The position numbers and the translations under genes are program-made. Positions 8,617-17,194 of a stretch of DNA of 64,000 nt are shown in pieces; within the stretch, counting starts at the first letter, position 1, and each line of letters starts with the position of its first letter. Below the pieces are notes generated by a model, which searched no databases, was not told the origin of the DNA, and worked only from the letters and a program-made list of their open reading frames with translations. This stretch comes from CAYLNK01 sp964384675 (GTDB lineage: Bacteria > Acidobacteriota > Thermoanaerobaculia > UBA5066). Where the stretch lies: assembly GCA_964384675.1 (NCBI GenBank), contig CAYLNK010000001.1:8415-72414 (forward strand). Reading direction: 5' to 3'.

Positions 8617-10505
8617 AGGACGAGAAGCTCGGGAAGGACGGCAAGCCGAAGCCGCCGAAAGTGCAGCGGCTGAAGGCGATCCTGCCGGACGTCTGGGCGC
8701 TGGTGAAGCCGCGCCGTGGGCTCCTCGCGGCGGGGCTCGTCCTGATGGCGATCAACCGCGTCTCGGGGCTGGTGCTCCCGGCCTCCACGAAGTTCCTGAT
8801 CGACGATGTCATCGGGAAGCGCCGCACGGACCTCCTGGTGCCGATCCTCCTGGGCGTCGTCGCCGCGACGATCCTCCAGGGCGTCTCCTCGTTCACGCTC
8901 ACCCAGATCCTCTCGAAGGCGGCCCAGCGCCTGATCACCGAGCTGCGCCAGAAGGTGCAGGCGCACCTGGGGCGCCTCCCGGTCGCGTACTACGACGAGA
9001 ACAAGAGCGGCAACCTCGTCTCGCGCGTCATGAACGACGTCGAGGGAATCCGGAACCTGATCGGGACCGGACTCGTCGAGTTCCTCGGCGGCCTCCTCAC
9101 CGCCGCCCTCGCGCTCGGCGTGCTGGTGAAGATCAGCCCGCCGCTCACGGCCCTGGCGTTCGGCGTCCTCGTGCTCTTCGGCGGCGTCGTCGCCAAGGCG
9201 TTCGCGTCGATCCGCCCGATCTTCGCCGAGCGCTGGAAGATCCAGGCCGAGGTCGTGGGACGCCTCACCGAATCGATCGGCGGGGTGCGCGTCGTGAAGG
9301 GGTATCACGCGGAGGCGCGCGAGGAGAGCGTCTTCGCGAGCGGCGTGAAACGCCTCCTCGACAATGTCCTGAAGACCCTGACCGCGACCTCGGTGATGGG
9401 CCTCTCCTCGACGGTGCTCCTCGGCGTCGTCGGCGCCGCGGTGATGTTCCTCGGGGCGCGCCAGATCCTGGCGGGAAGCCTCACCCTGGGCGGTTTCTTC
9501 ACCTACACGCTCTTCCTCGGTTTCCTGATCGCCCCGATCTTCCAGATCGTCTCGATCGGGACGCAGCTGACCGAGGCGTTCGTCGGCCTGGAGCGGACGC
9601 GCGAGATCCTGTCGGAGCGCCCCGAGGACGCCGACCCGCGCCGCACCGTGTCGCTCCCGCGCGTCGAGGGAGCGATCACGTTCGAGGACGTCTCGTTCTC
9701 CTACGAGGCCGGGAAGGAGGTCCTGCACGGCGTCTCCTTCCGGGCCGAGCCCGGCACGGTCACGGCTCTGGTCGGGCCGTCGGGCTCCGGCAAGTCGACC
9801 ATCATCAGCCTGGTCGCGGCCTTCCACGACCCGAAGGGGGGCCGCATCACGGTGGACGGCGTCGACCTCGGGACGGTGAAGCTCGACTCGTACCGCTCGG
9901 CGCTGGGCGTCGTCCTGCAGGAGACGTTCCTCTTCGACGGCACGATCCGCGAGAACGTGGCGTTCGCGCGTCCCGAGGCCACCGAGGAGCAGGTCCTCGA
10001 GGCGTGCCGGATCGCGCGCGTCGACGAGTTCGCCGAGGGCTTCGAGAAGAAGTACGACACGATCGTCGGCGAGCGAGGCGTGAAGCTCTCGGGCGGGCAG
10101 CGGCAGCGCGTCTCGATCGCCCGGGCGATCCTGGCGAGCCCGCGAATCCTCATCCTGGACGAGGCCACCTCCAGCCTGGACTCGGAGTCCGAGGCGCTCA
10201 TCCAGGCCGGCCTCTCGTACCTGATGAAGGGACGCACCACGTTCGTCATCGCGCACCGCCTCTCGACGATCCGTCGAGCCGACCAGATCCTCGTCGTGGA
10301 GAAGGGGCTGATCGCCGAGCGCGGGACCCACCCCGAGCTGTACGCGGCGGCCGGCCGCTACCGGGAGATGTACGACCGCCAGTACGAGGTGGAGTCGAAC
10401 CTCTTCCTCGCGCCGGGCGAGGGGGATGCCGTCCCGGAGCCGGAAGCCGACGAGAAGAAGGCGGCCGAGCCGGTGATCAGCGCGGCCGCCATGCTGGGGC
10501 GCTGA
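8613..10505 (+). CDS. ABC exporter, fused permease/ATPase (MsbA/multidrug type)
   Basis: About 630 residues: a six-helix exporter membrane domain (about 25-340) followed by an ATPase domain. Walker A GPSGSGKST is near residue 388, signature LSGGQRQR near 492 and Walker B ILILDEATSSLD near 510, with the His-switch FVIAHRLSTI after it. Half-transporters of this class flip lipids or drugs outward and act as homodimers. The start is uncertain. CTG at 8613 overlaps the previous stop (CTGA) and has GAGGAG 6 bases upstream, giving a Lys-rich N-tail. GTG at 8661 would begin directly at the elbow helix but lacks a ribosome site. The acidic Glu/Ala tail after the ATPase is unremarkable. The substrate cannot be told. 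Confidence 0.88.
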   Translation: MKDEKLGKDGKPKPPKVQRLKAILPDVWALVKPRRGLLAAGLVLMAINRVSGLVLPASTKFLIDDVIGKRRTDLLVPILLGVVAATILQGVSSFTLTQILSKAAQRLITELRQKVQAHLGRLPVAYYDENKSGNLVSRVMNDVEGIRNLIGTGLVEFLGGLLTAALALGVLVKISPPLTALAFGVLVLFGGVVAKAFASIRPIFAERWKIQAEVVGRLTESIGGVRVVKGYHAEAREESVFASGVKRLLDNVLKTLTATSVMGLSSTVLLGVVGAAVMFLGARQILAGSLTLGGFFTYTLFLGFLIAPIFQIVSIGTQLTEAFVGLERTREILSERPEDADPRRTVSLPRVEGAITFEDVSFSYEAGKEVLHGVSFRAEPGTVTALVGPSGSGKSTIISLVAAFHDPKGGRITVDGVDLGTVKLDSYRSALGVVLQETFLFDGTIRENVAFARPEATEEQVLEACRIARVDEFAEGFEKKYDTIVGERGVKLSGGQRQRVSIARAILASPRILILDEATSSLDSESEALIQAGLSYLMKGRTTFVIAHRLSTIRRADQILVVEKGLIAERGTHPELYAAAGRYREMYDRQYEVESNLFLAPGEGDAVPEPEADEKKAAEPVISAAAMLGR

Positions 10506-10577
10506 AGGGGCGACGGGAAGGGACCGTCCAGGCCGCTCGGGGTCGCGCCCGATCCTCCCCACGCGGCGCGGCCAGAT

Positions 10578-10593
10578 CGTTTGACCTCAAATG
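10578..10593. promoter_or_regulatory. Operator palindrome, copy 1 (sucrose operon)
   Basis: CGTTTGACCTCAAATG contains the perfect core TTTGA-CC-TCAAA (10580-10591) with a partly symmetric flank. The same core occurs at 29386-29397 and 32277-32288. It overlaps the -35 hexamer of the promoter before the sucrose-phosphate synthase gene, the usual place for a repressor site. Confidence 0.75.
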
Positions 10594-10609
10594 AAATGGG
10601 CGCTAGCCT
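10581..10609 (+). promoter_or_regulatory. Promoter of the sucrose-phosphate synthase operon
   Basis: -35 TTGACC (10581-10586), 17-base spacer, -10 TAGCCT (10604-10609). The -35 lies inside the palindrome. The ATG of a 20-codon open frame begins 8 bases after the -10. Confidence 0.6.
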
Positions 10610-10617
10610 CTTCGGCG

Positions 10618-10680
10618 ATGGAGGCGACCCACGGGGAGAGCGCCCGCCGGAATGAGCCGTCGCGGATCGGCGCCGCGTGA
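10618..10680 (+). CDS. Possible 20-residue leader peptide before sucrose-phosphate synthase
   Basis: ATG at 10618 opens a 20-codon frame (MEATHGESARRNEPSRIGAA) whose TGA at 10678-10680 overlaps the GTG start of the sucrose-phosphate synthase (GTGA). Its ATG sits 8 bases after the -10, so it would be translated from a leaderless or nearly leaderless transcript. Because the synthase GTG has no Shine-Dalgarno, coupled translation from this frame is a plausible way to start it. Alternatively it is only untranslated leader. Confidence 0.35.
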   Translation: MEATHGESARRNEPSRIGAA

Positions 10681-12848
10681 CGTCCCGCGCGCTCCCCCCG
10701 CTCCGGATCCTGCTGCTGAGCGTGCACGGTCTGGTTCGGGGCCGTGAGCCGGAGCTGGGCCGCGACGCCGACACGGGCGGGCAGATCACCTACGTGCTCG
10801 AGCTCTCCCGGGCGCTGGGTCGACACCCGCGTGTGGCGCACGTCGACCTCGTCACCCGGCTGATCGAGGACGAGCGTCTCTCGGCCGACTACGCGCGGCC
10901 GTTCGAGGAGCTCGGGCCCCGCGCCCGCCTGGTCCGGCTCCCGTTCGGTCCCCGGCGCTACCTCCGGAAGGAGGTGCTCTGGCCGCACCTCGGGCAGCTC
11001 GTCGACCGATGCCTCGACTTCCTGCGCGAGCAGCCGACGCTGCCCGACGTCATCCACACCCACTACGCCGATGCCGGATGGGTGGGGAAGGAGCTGTCGC
11101 ACCTCCTGGGGGTGCCTCTGGTCCACACCGGGCATTCGCTCGGACGCTGCAAGAAGAAACGGATGCTCGATGCCGGCCGGGCGGACGGAGCCCTGGAGAG
11201 GCAGTTCAGCTTCAGGCGCCGGTTCGCGGCGGAGGAGGAGGCCCTCGAGCAGGCCTCACTGGTCGTCGCCTCGACCCAGGACGAGGTGAGCCAGCAGTAC
11301 GCGCTCTACGAGGCGTTCCAGCCGCGGCGTTGCACCGTCATCCCTCCCGGCGTCGACACGTCCCGCTTCCGCCCGCCCCAGGGTCGCGGCTCTCGGGGTC
11401 TGCCGTGGATCGACCGGTTCCTGTCCGAGCCCGACAAGCCGCTCCTCGTCGCGGTCGCTCGCCCCGCGCCGAAGAAGAACCTGTCGACCCTCGTCGCGGC
11501 GTACGGAGAGGACCCCGAGCTCCAGGCGATGGCGAACCTGGCCGTCGTGGCGGGGACCCGGGACGACCTGACGCAGGCGGAGGAGCCGGCTCGCGGCGTG
11601 CTCCTCGAGCTCCTTCTCCTGATGGACGGGTACGACCTGTACGGCCACCTGGCGCTGCCGAAGCGACATGGGATGCGGGACGTTCCCGAGCTGTACCGGC
11701 TGGCGGCCGAAAGGGGTGGGATCCTCGTGAACCCCGCCCTCACGGAGCCTTTCGGGCTGACGCTCCTGGAGGCGGCGGCGAGCGGCTTGCCCGTCGTCGC
11801 GACGCGGGAGGGCGGACCGCGGGAGATCGTCGCGAACTGCCGGAACGGGCTTCTGGTCGACCCCCTGGACCGGGAGGGCCTGCAGGCCGCGCTCAAGGAC
11901 GCGCTCTCCGACGAAGTGCGCTGGCGCCGCTGGGCCCGGAACGGGTTGAAGGGGGTGCAGCGAACGTATACCTGGGACGGCCACGTCGAGAGCTATCTGA
12001 AGGCCTCCGATCGCGTGCTCCTGCGGGAGAGGAAGAGGGCTCGCCGGCGCGCCCACGCCGGAATCGGCCGCGCGGCCGCGGCGTGCCTCGTCGGAGCGGA
12101 CCTCGTCCTCCTCACGGACATCGACGAGACCCTCCTCGGCGACGAGAAGGGTCTGGAGACCCTTCTCGACTGGCGGAGACGGGAGCAGGCCCGGGTGGTG
12201 TTCGGGGTCGCGACCGGCCGCACGCTCCGGCGTGCCCTCGCGATCCTCGAGGAGTGGAAGGTGCCGGCGCCCGACCTCCTGATCACGTCCGTCGGAACCG
12301 AGATCCACTACGGACCCGACCTCGTTCCCGACGACAGCTGGACCAGGCACATCCGCCACCTCTGGCGACGGGACGCCATCGCGGGCGCGCTCGCGGGGAC
12401 GGCGGGCCTCGAGCCGCAGGCCGACGAGAACCAGGGGGAGCTCAAGCTCAGCTACAACGTGGACGCGGCGCGCATGCCCTCCGTGGAGCGCCTGTACACG
12501 AGGCTGCGCGAGCGCGATCTCCTGGCTCGCCTCGTCTATTCGCAGGGCAAGTACCTGGACGTGATCCCGCTCCGGGCCGGCAAGGGACAGGCGCTCCGGT
12601 ACCTGGCGTACCGGGAGAGCCTTTCTCCGCGCCAGTTCGTCGTCGCCGGGGACTCCGGAAACGACGCCGACATGCTCCTCGGTGACACCCGGGCGGTCGT
12701 GGTGGGCAACTACAAGGCGGAGCTCGAGCCCCTCCGCGGAAGCGAGCAGGTCTACTTCGCGTCGCAGCGGTACGCGCGCGGGATCCTGGAGGGACTGTCG
12801 TTCTACGGGGTCCTGGGATCGCCCGTGGAAGGTTGGGTGGCTCCGTGA
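10677..12848 (+). CDS. Sucrose-phosphate synthase with C-terminal sucrose-phosphatase domain
   Basis: A 723-residue bidomain enzyme. The GT-B synthase half (about 1-465) carries DADTGGQITYVLEL, HTHYADAGWVGKEL (about 127), TGHSLGRCKKK (about 151) and the nucleotide-sugar site EPFGLTLLEAAASGLPVVAT (about 357). The HAD half (about 475-723) has LTDIDETLLGD (about 481) and VVAGDSGNDADML near the end. The first half makes sucrose-6-phosphate from UDP- or ADP-glucose and fructose-6-phosphate; the second resembles the domain that removes phosphate. Sucrose is a compatible solute in salt-adapted bacteria. Start GTG at 10677. Its stop overlaps the GTG of sucrose synthase (GTGA at 12845-12848), so the two are co-translated, under the palindrome-overlapped promoter. 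Confidence 0.92.
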   Translation: MTSRALPPLRILLLSVHGLVRGREPELGRDADTGGQITYVLELSRALGRHPRVAHVDLVTRLIEDERLSADYARPFEELGPRARLVRLPFGPRRYLRKEVLWPHLGQLVDRCLDFLREQPTLPDVIHTHYADAGWVGKELSHLLGVPLVHTGHSLGRCKKKRMLDAGRADGALERQFSFRRRFAAEEEALEQASLVVASTQDEVSQQYALYEAFQPRRCTVIPPGVDTSRFRPPQGRGSRGLPWIDRFLSEPDKPLLVAVARPAPKKNLSTLVAAYGEDPELQAMANLAVVAGTRDDLTQAEEPARGVLLELLLLMDGYDLYGHLALPKRHGMRDVPELYRLAAERGGILVNPALTEPFGLTLLEAAASGLPVVATREGGPREIVANCRNGLLVDPLDREGLQAALKDALSDEVRWRRWARNGLKGVQRTYTWDGHVESYLKASDRVLLRERKRARRRAHAGIGRAAAACLVGADLVLLTDIDETLLGDEKGLETLLDWRRREQARVVFGVATGRTLRRALAILEEWKVPAPDLLITSVGTEIHYGPDLVPDDSWTRHIRHLWRRDAIAGALAGTAGLEPQADENQGELKLSYNVDAARMPSVERLYTRLRERDLLARLVYSQGKYLDVIPLRAGKGQALRYLAYRESLSPRQFVVAGDSGNDADMLLGDTRAVVVGNYKAELEPLRGSEQVYFASQRYARGILEGLSFYGVLGSPVEGWVAP

Positions 12849-15238
12849 TCGAGCCGCTGAGACGTTTCGCCGCCGAGCACCGCGACGCGTTCACCCAGCT
12901 CCTGGAAGGGCTCTTCGAGCCGGGCCGGCCGGTCCTCCTGCGGTCGGATCTCCTGCGGGCCTTCAGGACCGTCGAGCACGAGTACGCCCGCTGCGCCCTG
13001 GGCGGGACGGCGCTCCACGGTCTCGTGACGCGGGGGCAGGAGGTTCTCCTCAAGAGTCCCTGGGCGCTCTTCGCGCTGCGCGAGGCCGTCGGCCGCTGGC
13101 ACTACGTCCGCGTGCACCGGGAGAACCTCGTCCCGGAGCCGATCACCGCGACCGAGTTCCTCCGTTTCAAGGAGCACCTGGTCCTGTCGCCGGACGACGA
13201 GGCCTTCGAGCCGCTCGAGCTCGACTTCGCCCCGTTCGAGCGCGGCTTCCCGAAGCTGACCGAGGCGCGCTCGATCGGTCAGGGAGTCGCCTTCCTGAAT
13301 CGGAAGCTGTCGAGCGACCTCTTCACCGACGGCGGTGAGGGACGGGAGAGGCTCCACGACTTCCTCGGCCTTCACGCGATAGACGGGCAGAGCCTGCTCC
13401 TGCTCGGGCCGTTCCCCTCCGTGTCGGAGCTGCAGGAAGCGCTCCGGGCCGCCCGGGAGGTGCTGGAGGGGCTCGATCCCGTGCTGCCGTGGGCCGAGGT
13501 GGCGGACCGGCTGGCCGGCCGCGGCTTCGCCCCGGGCTGGGGAGACACGGCGGGGCGGGCCGCCGAGACGATGGCGTTGCTCGTGGACCTCCTCGAAGCG
13601 CCGTCGCCCGACGCGCTGGAGCGATTCCTGGCCCGGATCCCGATGATCTCCCGTCTCCTCGTGCTGTCGCCGCACGGCTTCTTCGGCCAGGACGACGTGC
13701 TGGGACTGCCCGACACGGGCGGCCAGGTGGTCTACGTCCTCGACCAGGTGCGCGCGCTCGAGCGGGAGATGCGCGAGCGGCTCGCCCGCCAGGGCGTGGC
13801 CGTGGAGCCCCAGATCGTCATCGTGACGCGCCTGATCCCGGAGTCTCGCGGCACGACCTGCCACGAGCCGCTCGAGCGGGTCGCGGGCTGCCTGAGCACG
13901 CGGATCCTGCGGGTCCCGTTCAGGAGGAGGAGCGGCGAGGTGGTCCGCCATTGGATCTCCCGCTTCGAAGTGTGGCCGTACCTGGAGCGCTTCGCGCGGG
14001 AGGTGGAGAACGAGGTGATCGCCGAGCTCGGAGGTCGGCCCGACCTGGTGGTCGGGAACTACTCCGACGGCAACCTCGTGGCGACGCTCATCGCCCAGCG
14101 CCTCGGGGTCACGCTGTGCACCATCGCGCACGCGCTCGAGAAGACCAAGTACCTGCTCTCCGCCCTCCACTGGAAGGAGATGGAGCCGCAGTACCACTTC
14201 TCCTGCCAGTACACGGCCGACCTCGTCGCCATGAACGCCTCGGACTTCATCATCGCCAGCACCTACCAGGAGATCGCCGGTACCGCCGACGCGGTGGGTC
14301 AGTACGAGAGCTACCAGACGTTCACGATGCCCGGGCTGTATCGTGTCCGGGACGGCATCGACGTCTTCGACCCGAAGTTCAACGTCGTCTCGCCCGGCGC
14401 GGACGCCGACGTCTACTTCTCGTTCCGCGAGGCCGACCGGCGTCTGCGCGGGCTGACGTCCCGCATCGAGGAGCTGGTCCTCGGGCACGACGCTTCCGGC
14501 GACTGCCGGGGCGCGCTCGACGCGCCGGGCAAGCCGATCGTCTTCACCATGGCCCGGCTCGACCGGATCAAGAACCTCACCGGTCTCGTCGACTGGTACG
14601 GCGCCTCGCCGAGGCTCCGCTCTCTCGCCAACCTGCTGGTCGTCGGGGGGAGCATCTCCCCGGACGCCAGCGGGGATCGGGAGGAACGTGAGCAGTGCGA
14701 GCGGATGCACGAGCTCTTCGAGCGCCACGGTCTCGACGGGCAGGTGCGCTGGGTCGGGAAGCGGCTCCCGAAGCTGCTGGCCGGGGAGCTGTACCGGTGG
14801 ATCGCGGACCGGCGGGGCGTCTTCGCTCAGCCCGCGCACTTCGAGGCCTTCGGCCTGACCGTGATCGAGGCGATGGCGTCGGGGCTGCCCATGTTCGCGA
14901 CGTGCTACGGCGGGCCGTCCGAGATCGTCCAGCAAGGCCGGTCCGGCTTCCTCCTCGACCCGGACCGGGGTGCGGAGGCCGCCGACCAGATCGCCGCCTT
15001 CCTGGAGGACTGCGCCGCCGACCCGGCGAAGTGGGACCTCCTGTCCGCCGGCGCCCGGGCGCGGGTCGAGGAGCGGTACACGTGGAAGCGGTACGCCGAG
15101 CGGATGATGACCCTCTCTCGCATCTACGGGTTCTGGAAGTTCGTGAGCCGCCTCGAACGGCAGGAGACGGTCCGGTACCTCGAGATGTTCCACCGGCTGC
15201 AGCTGCGACCCCTCGCGGCGGCCGTCCTCGAGTCGTGA
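12845..15238 (+). CDS. Sucrose synthase
   Basis: 797 residues, the usual length of the family. A long N-terminal regulatory region (about 1-260) is followed by a GT-B catalytic domain: LGLPDTGGQVVYVLDQVRAL (about 286), HALEKTKYLL (about 430), DFIIASTYQEIAGT (about 466) and HFEAFGLTVIEAMASGLP (about 664). It reversibly converts sucrose and NDP to fructose and NDP-glucose, so it can recycle the sucrose made by its operon partner. The GTG at 12845 overlapping the synthase stop is preferred; a TTG at 12833 is possible. Pairing of synthase and sucrose synthase is known in cyanobacteria and a few other bacteria. Known physiology suggests sucrose turnover when salinity falls. Confidence 0.92.
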   Translation: MIEPLRRFAAEHRDAFTQLLEGLFEPGRPVLLRSDLLRAFRTVEHEYARCALGGTALHGLVTRGQEVLLKSPWALFALREAVGRWHYVRVHRENLVPEPITATEFLRFKEHLVLSPDDEAFEPLELDFAPFERGFPKLTEARSIGQGVAFLNRKLSSDLFTDGGEGRERLHDFLGLHAIDGQSLLLLGPFPSVSELQEALRAAREVLEGLDPVLPWAEVADRLAGRGFAPGWGDTAGRAAETMALLVDLLEAPSPDALERFLARIPMISRLLVLSPHGFFGQDDVLGLPDTGGQVVYVLDQVRALEREMRERLARQGVAVEPQIVIVTRLIPESRGTTCHEPLERVAGCLSTRILRVPFRRRSGEVVRHWISRFEVWPYLERFAREVENEVIAELGGRPDLVVGNYSDGNLVATLIAQRLGVTLCTIAHALEKTKYLLSALHWKEMEPQYHFSCQYTADLVAMNASDFIIASTYQEIAGTADAVGQYESYQTFTMPGLYRVRDGIDVFDPKFNVVSPGADADVYFSFREADRRLRGLTSRIEELVLGHDASGDCRGALDAPGKPIVFTMARLDRIKNLTGLVDWYGASPRLRSLANLLVVGGSISPDASGDREEREQCERMHELFERHGLDGQVRWVGKRLPKLLAGELYRWIADRRGVFAQPAHFEAFGLTVIEAMASGLPMFATCYGGPSEIVQQGRSGFLLDPDRGAEAADQIAAFLEDCAADPAKWDLLSAGARARVEERYTWKRYAERMMTLSRIYGFWKFVSRLERQETVRYLEMFHRLQLRPLAAAVLES

Positions 15239-15302
15239 GGAAGCCGGCGCGGGCCCTGGGGCGGGGCGAGGTCGAGGTGGACGATCACTGACGAGCCTCG
15301 AG

Positions 15303-15329
15303 CCGCGGCAGTAGCCACGGGTGCCGCGG
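15303..15329 (+). other. Hairpin just before the ClC start codon
   Basis: CCGCGGCA (15303-15310) and TGCCGCGG (15322-15329) make a perfect 8-bp stem with an 11-base loop that ends 5 bases before the GTG at 15335. It would sit over the ribosome-binding region and could reduce translation, or end transcription from the sucrose genes. It has no U-tract. Confidence 0.4.
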
Positions 15330-15334
15330 CGGCC

Positions 15335-17095
15335 GTGGCTCGCCTGGGGAATCGCCTGGCGCCCTTCGTGGTCCGCCTCCGGAAGGAGGCGCGCCGCTTC
15401 CCGGCGGTACCGCTCGTCCTGATCGGGGCGGGCTGCGGGCTCGTCGCGGTGCTCTTCCACCACGCGCTCCAGCTGGGGCGAGCTCTCCTCATCGACGCCG
15501 CGCTGGCGTCCCCGCGCCCGCTCGTGAGAGCCGCGCTGGTCCTGCTGCTCCCCACGGCGATGGCGGGGCTCCTGGCCCTGGCGGTCCGGCGGCTCTCGCC
15601 CGGCGCCGGCGGCGGCCTGGCTCTCGTCCGGCGCGCTTACGCGCAGCGCCCCGAGATCCTGAACGGCCGCACGTTCGTCGGAGCGTTCCTCGCCAACCCG
15701 CTGTCGCTCGGCGCGGGGACGCCGCTCGGTCCGGAGGGACCCACGGTCGTCCTGACCAGCACGTTCAGCTCGGGGATGGCCCGCCTCGTCGGCCTCCCCT
15801 CGCGGGCCGTCCGGGGGATGATCCCGATCGGGACCGCGGCCGGCATCTCCGCGATCTTCAACACGCCGATCACCGGTGTGGTGTTCGGCCTGGAGGAGGT
15901 CGTGGGAAGCGCGTCCCGCGGGGTCCTGGGCGGCTCGCTGGTGGCCGCGGTCGCGGCGGCCGTGGTGCAGCGTCAGGTGCTGGGCGGGGAGCGCCTTCTC
16001 CCCGCTTCGGCGGCCACGTGGAAGGACCCCCGGGAGCTCGTCGGCTTCGCTCTCGTCGGTCTCGTGGCCGGCGGTGTGGCCGGCTTCGTGCCGCGTCTCG
16101 TGCCGTGGCTCCGGTCCGTCCTCGAGACGTCGCTGGCCCGCCTCGGGCGTTCCGCGGTGGTGGTGCGCGGCTGCGTCGCCGGGCTCGGCGTCGGTCTGCT
16201 GGGGCTCGTCTCTCCCGAGACGCTCGGCACCGGCTACCGGCCGATCTCGGCCTGGCTGACCGGAGGCGGGACCGCCGGTCTTGCGGTCGTCGCCTTCCTC
16301 GCCAAGTCGGCCGGCCTGGTCGTCGCGCTCGCCGGGCCTCTCGTCGGAGGTGTCTTCGCGCCGTCTCTCTTCATCGGGGCTTCACTGGGGGCCGCCACGG
16401 GACACGCCGCTCATCAGCTCTTCCCGGGCGCGCCGATCGATCCGGCGGCGTACGCCCTGGTGGGGATGGGCGCCTTCTTCGCGGGCTTCCTGAGGACGCC
16501 TCTGGCCGCGGTCCTCATCGTCTTCGAGCTGACCGGCGACTACGCCCTCGTCCTGCCCCTGATGCTCGCCGTGGCGATCTCGAGCGTCGTGGCGCGGCGA
16601 ATCTCGCGACGCACGCTCGTGGAGCAGCAGCTCGAGGACGAGGGGGTCCACGCGGCGCCTGCCGGAGGCGACCCGTTGTCGTCCGTCCTCGTCTCCGAGG
16701 TGATGTCCCGCGCGCCGGTGACGGTAAGGCGCGACCAGACGCTCCTCGAGGCGGCCCGGAGCGTCGCGGGAACCAACCACCCGGTCTACCCCGTCGTGGA
16801 CGACGGAGGCTGGTGCCTGGGCCTGCTCGAGGGAAGGGACCTCGACGCCGCGGCCCGGGAGGGGCGCCTGGAGAGCCTCGTCGTCGGGGACGTGATGCGC
16901 GGGGTCCCGGTCTTCGCGACGCCGGAGGAGCCGGTGGACCGGATCTCCCTCCGGCTCGGCACGCACCACGTCACCCGCTGTCCTGTGGTCGCGTCCCACG
17001 AAGAGCCTCGGCTCGTCGGCTTCCTCGGCCCGTCCGATCTCCTGCAGGCGAGGGTGAAGGGCACGTCGGAGATCGGCGACTCGACCCTCTCGTGA
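15335..17095 (+). CDS. ClC-family chloride channel/transporter with CBS domains
   Basis: 586 residues: a ClC membrane domain (about 25-440) followed by a CBS pair (about 452-580) that usually senses adenine nucleotides. Recognisable selectivity elements are GPEGPTVVL (about 134; canonical GKEGP has Lys, here Pro), SAIFNTPITGVVFGLEE and GVFAPSLFIGASLG (about 339). The first loop reads SPGAGGGL where GSGIP is usual. The gating glutamate appears kept in GPEGP. It moves chloride, alone or with protons, across the inner membrane. It lies 96 bases after sucrose synthase on the same strand, so it may belong to that operon, which fits ion adjustment during osmotic stress. The GTG start follows a hairpin. 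Confidence 0.9.
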   Translation: MARLGNRLAPFVVRLRKEARRFPAVPLVLIGAGCGLVAVLFHHALQLGRALLIDAALASPRPLVRAALVLLLPTAMAGLLALAVRRLSPGAGGGLALVRRAYAQRPEILNGRTFVGAFLANPLSLGAGTPLGPEGPTVVLTSTFSSGMARLVGLPSRAVRGMIPIGTAAGISAIFNTPITGVVFGLEEVVGSASRGVLGGSLVAAVAAAVVQRQVLGGERLLPASAATWKDPRELVGFALVGLVAGGVAGFVPRLVPWLRSVLETSLARLGRSAVVVRGCVAGLGVGLLGLVSPETLGTGYRPISAWLTGGGTAGLAVVAFLAKSAGLVVALAGPLVGGVFAPSLFIGASLGAATGHAAHQLFPGAPIDPAAYALVGMGAFFAGFLRTPLAAVLIVFELTGDYALVLPLMLAVAISSVVARRISRRTLVEQQLEDEGVHAAPAGGDPLSSVLVSEVMSRAPVTVRRDQTLLEAARSVAGTNHPVYPVVDDGGWCLGLLEGRDLDAAAREGRLESLVVGDVMRGVPVFATPEEPVDRISLRLGTHHVTRCPVVASHEEPRLVGFLGPSDLLQARVKGTSEIGDSTLS

Positions 17096-17194
17096 CGAGG
17101 CCGTGAGACTCGTGGGCCGTGGTGTAGCATCTGATGAACAACCGTTTGGGCACGAACGATCGCGGCGGAGCCGCAACTCGGGAGGAGCCGTCCC

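Noticed and set aside
10580..10591. Palindrome considered as an FNR/CRP-type site
   Set aside because: FNR needs TTGAT-N4-ATCAA and CRP TGTGA-N6-TCACA; the 2-base spacing here does not fit either.
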